Origin: Ananas comosus
Lineage: Eukaryota > Streptophyta > Magnoliopsida > Poales > Bromeliaceae
Direction of reading: 5' to 3'
NCBI RefSeq assembly: GCF_001540865.1
Contig: NC_033627.1
Coordinates: 2,275,843 to 2,339,842 of the forward strand
DNA: 64,000 bases
Shown: positions 63,231-64,000 of the stretch, in pieces
Position numbering within the stretch: position 1 is the first letter of the stretch
Layout: every line of letters begins with the position of its first letter
Made by a program: the position numbers and the translations under genes
Notes under the pieces: generated by a model
Databases searched by the model: none
Told to the model about the DNA's origin: nothing
Seen by the model: the letters and a program-made list of their open reading frames with translations, nothing else

Positions 63231-63395
63231 ATAGTACAAAGCCCTTGGTACTATTGAGTTTTTAGCCGTTGGATGAAAGGATGTGCGGTTAGGATGATAG
63301 TGGTCCCCGGTTAAATTGATAGCGGTCCCCTAGGGTCAAGGGCCAAAAATTTAATACCACCAATAACTTGGTATTGTTGAGAGAGAGAGAGAGAG
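63222..63395. mobile_element. Small MITE, 'AATAGTACCAA' type
   Basis: It begins CAATAGTACAAAGCCCTTGG and ends with related inverted sequence CCAATAACTTGGTATTGTTG. The middle carries GTTGGATGAAAGGATGTGCG and CCCTAGGGTC, words common to the other small elements in this cluster. Its boundaries are approximate. Confidence 0.55.
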
Positions 63396-63403
63396 AGAGA
63401 GAG

Positions 63404-63630
63404 TCCGGCTGGGATACTATCGATAGCACCAAGTATTTGGTGCTATCGAGTTTCCGCCGTAAGATTTAACCCTTTAATTATTTTTACCCGTTAGATTATA
63501 CTATATATTTAACTAACTACTCACTCAACCCTAGAGGGCCCACATCATCCTAACCACACATTTCTCAATCTAAGGGCTAAAAAATTAATAGCACAAATAG
63601 CTCGGTGCTATTTTTAGTATTCCAGCTTAG
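63404..63630. mobile_element. Small MITE, 'CGGCTGGGATACTATCG' type
   Basis: The left end CGGCTGGGATACTATCGATA then GCACCAAGTATTTGGTGC is echoed at the right end (GCTCGGTGCTATTTTTAGTA then TTCCAGC). The middle contains ACTCACTCAACCCTAGAGGG and CATCATCCTAACCACACATT, shared in either orientation by the elements at 61480 and 62194. Confidence 0.65.
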
Positions 63631-63632
63631 TN

Positions 63633-64000
63633 TTCATACGGTCATATTATTTAGTCAATATTATTTAAGATTACGAAAAATATATAATTAATTAATTAAT
63701 TTTTTTAATTAATTTTAAATAATACTATAAAAAAATTTCAACATTTTTTTAGAAAAAAGAGAAAGAGAATATAGATTAGAAAAAGAGAGCATAATTAAAG
63801 AAATAGAAAGAGAAATAGAGTCGAGATTAGAGAGAATGAGAGGGTTGAGATTTTAGAAAAAGAGGGGAGAAATAGCTTAGTTTAGAAAGAGAAAAAGAGT
63901 TGAAGTTTAGAGAGAAAAAGATAAGTTTAGAGAGAGATATGAGGTTTAGAATGTATAGAAAAATAATACAAACTAGCCGGCGGGTAGGAAGAAAGAAAGA
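63633..64000. repeat. Near-identical second copy of 60317-60690, beginning at a single N
   Basis: From the base after the N at 63632, the sequence repeats 60317-60690 (from TTCATACGGTCATATTATTT onwards) with only a few differences, such as a shorter GA run. It stays collinear to the window end. The abrupt start at an N suggests an assembly duplication; a real segmental duplication is possible. Confidence 0.8.

Overview
This window is nuclear DNA from a flowering plant. It holds nine intron-bearing or single-exon plant genes, all named below from their translated exons. A commelinid monocot is the best guess: the syntaxin gene is one very GC-rich exon in AT-rich surroundings, and the gene set is ordinary for plants. 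A pineapple-like genome would fit, but the species is not proven. I found no bacterial-type system such as CRISPR, defence island or operon.

Layout, left to right. 1-2841 (+) is the 3' part of the ethylene-signalling gene EIN2. It runs tail-to-tail into 4178-13071 (-), a chloroplast K+/H+ antiporter of the KEA3 type with at least 18 coding exons. A fold-back transposon (13524-14077) and AT-rich sequence separate it from 15948-19772 (+), a five-exon gene derived from a hAT transposase with two BED fingers. After a repeat-rich gap comes the single-exon SYP12-type syntaxin at 23833-24738 (+). Then 26630-36255 (-) is a 21-exon BSU1-like Kelch phosphatase (BSL2/BSL3, rice PPKL class). A transposon-rich stretch (36800-39900) leads to a 12-exon TatD-type nuclease (39947-43757, +), a single-exon GCK/twin-CX9C protein (44501-44923, +), the ribosome-biogenesis GTPase LSG1 (46788-50223, -) and a CCAAT-binding NF-YA factor (51762-56027, -) with a probable miR169 site in its 3' UTR. 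The last 7 kb (57000-64000) has no gene. It is a nest of SINEs, fold-back MITEs, microsatellites, two inverted copies of a chloroplast ycf1 fragment, and two assembly scars marked by single Ns.

The genes do not form a pathway. Several are regulatory or housekeeping: EIN2 in ethylene signalling, BSL in brassinosteroid signalling, KEA3 in thylakoid ion balance, SYP12 in exocytosis, LSG1 in 60S ribosome export and NF-YA in transcription. Exon boundaries were assigned by eye from GT/GC-AG sites, reading phase and protein continuity. Every internal junction given is phase-consistent; transcript ends were not determined. The most interesting parts are the composite inverted repeat carrying ycf1 pieces, the miR169 site, the domesticated hAT gene with altered catalytic positions, the palindromic-unit fold-back element, and the duplicated sequences at the single-N joins.
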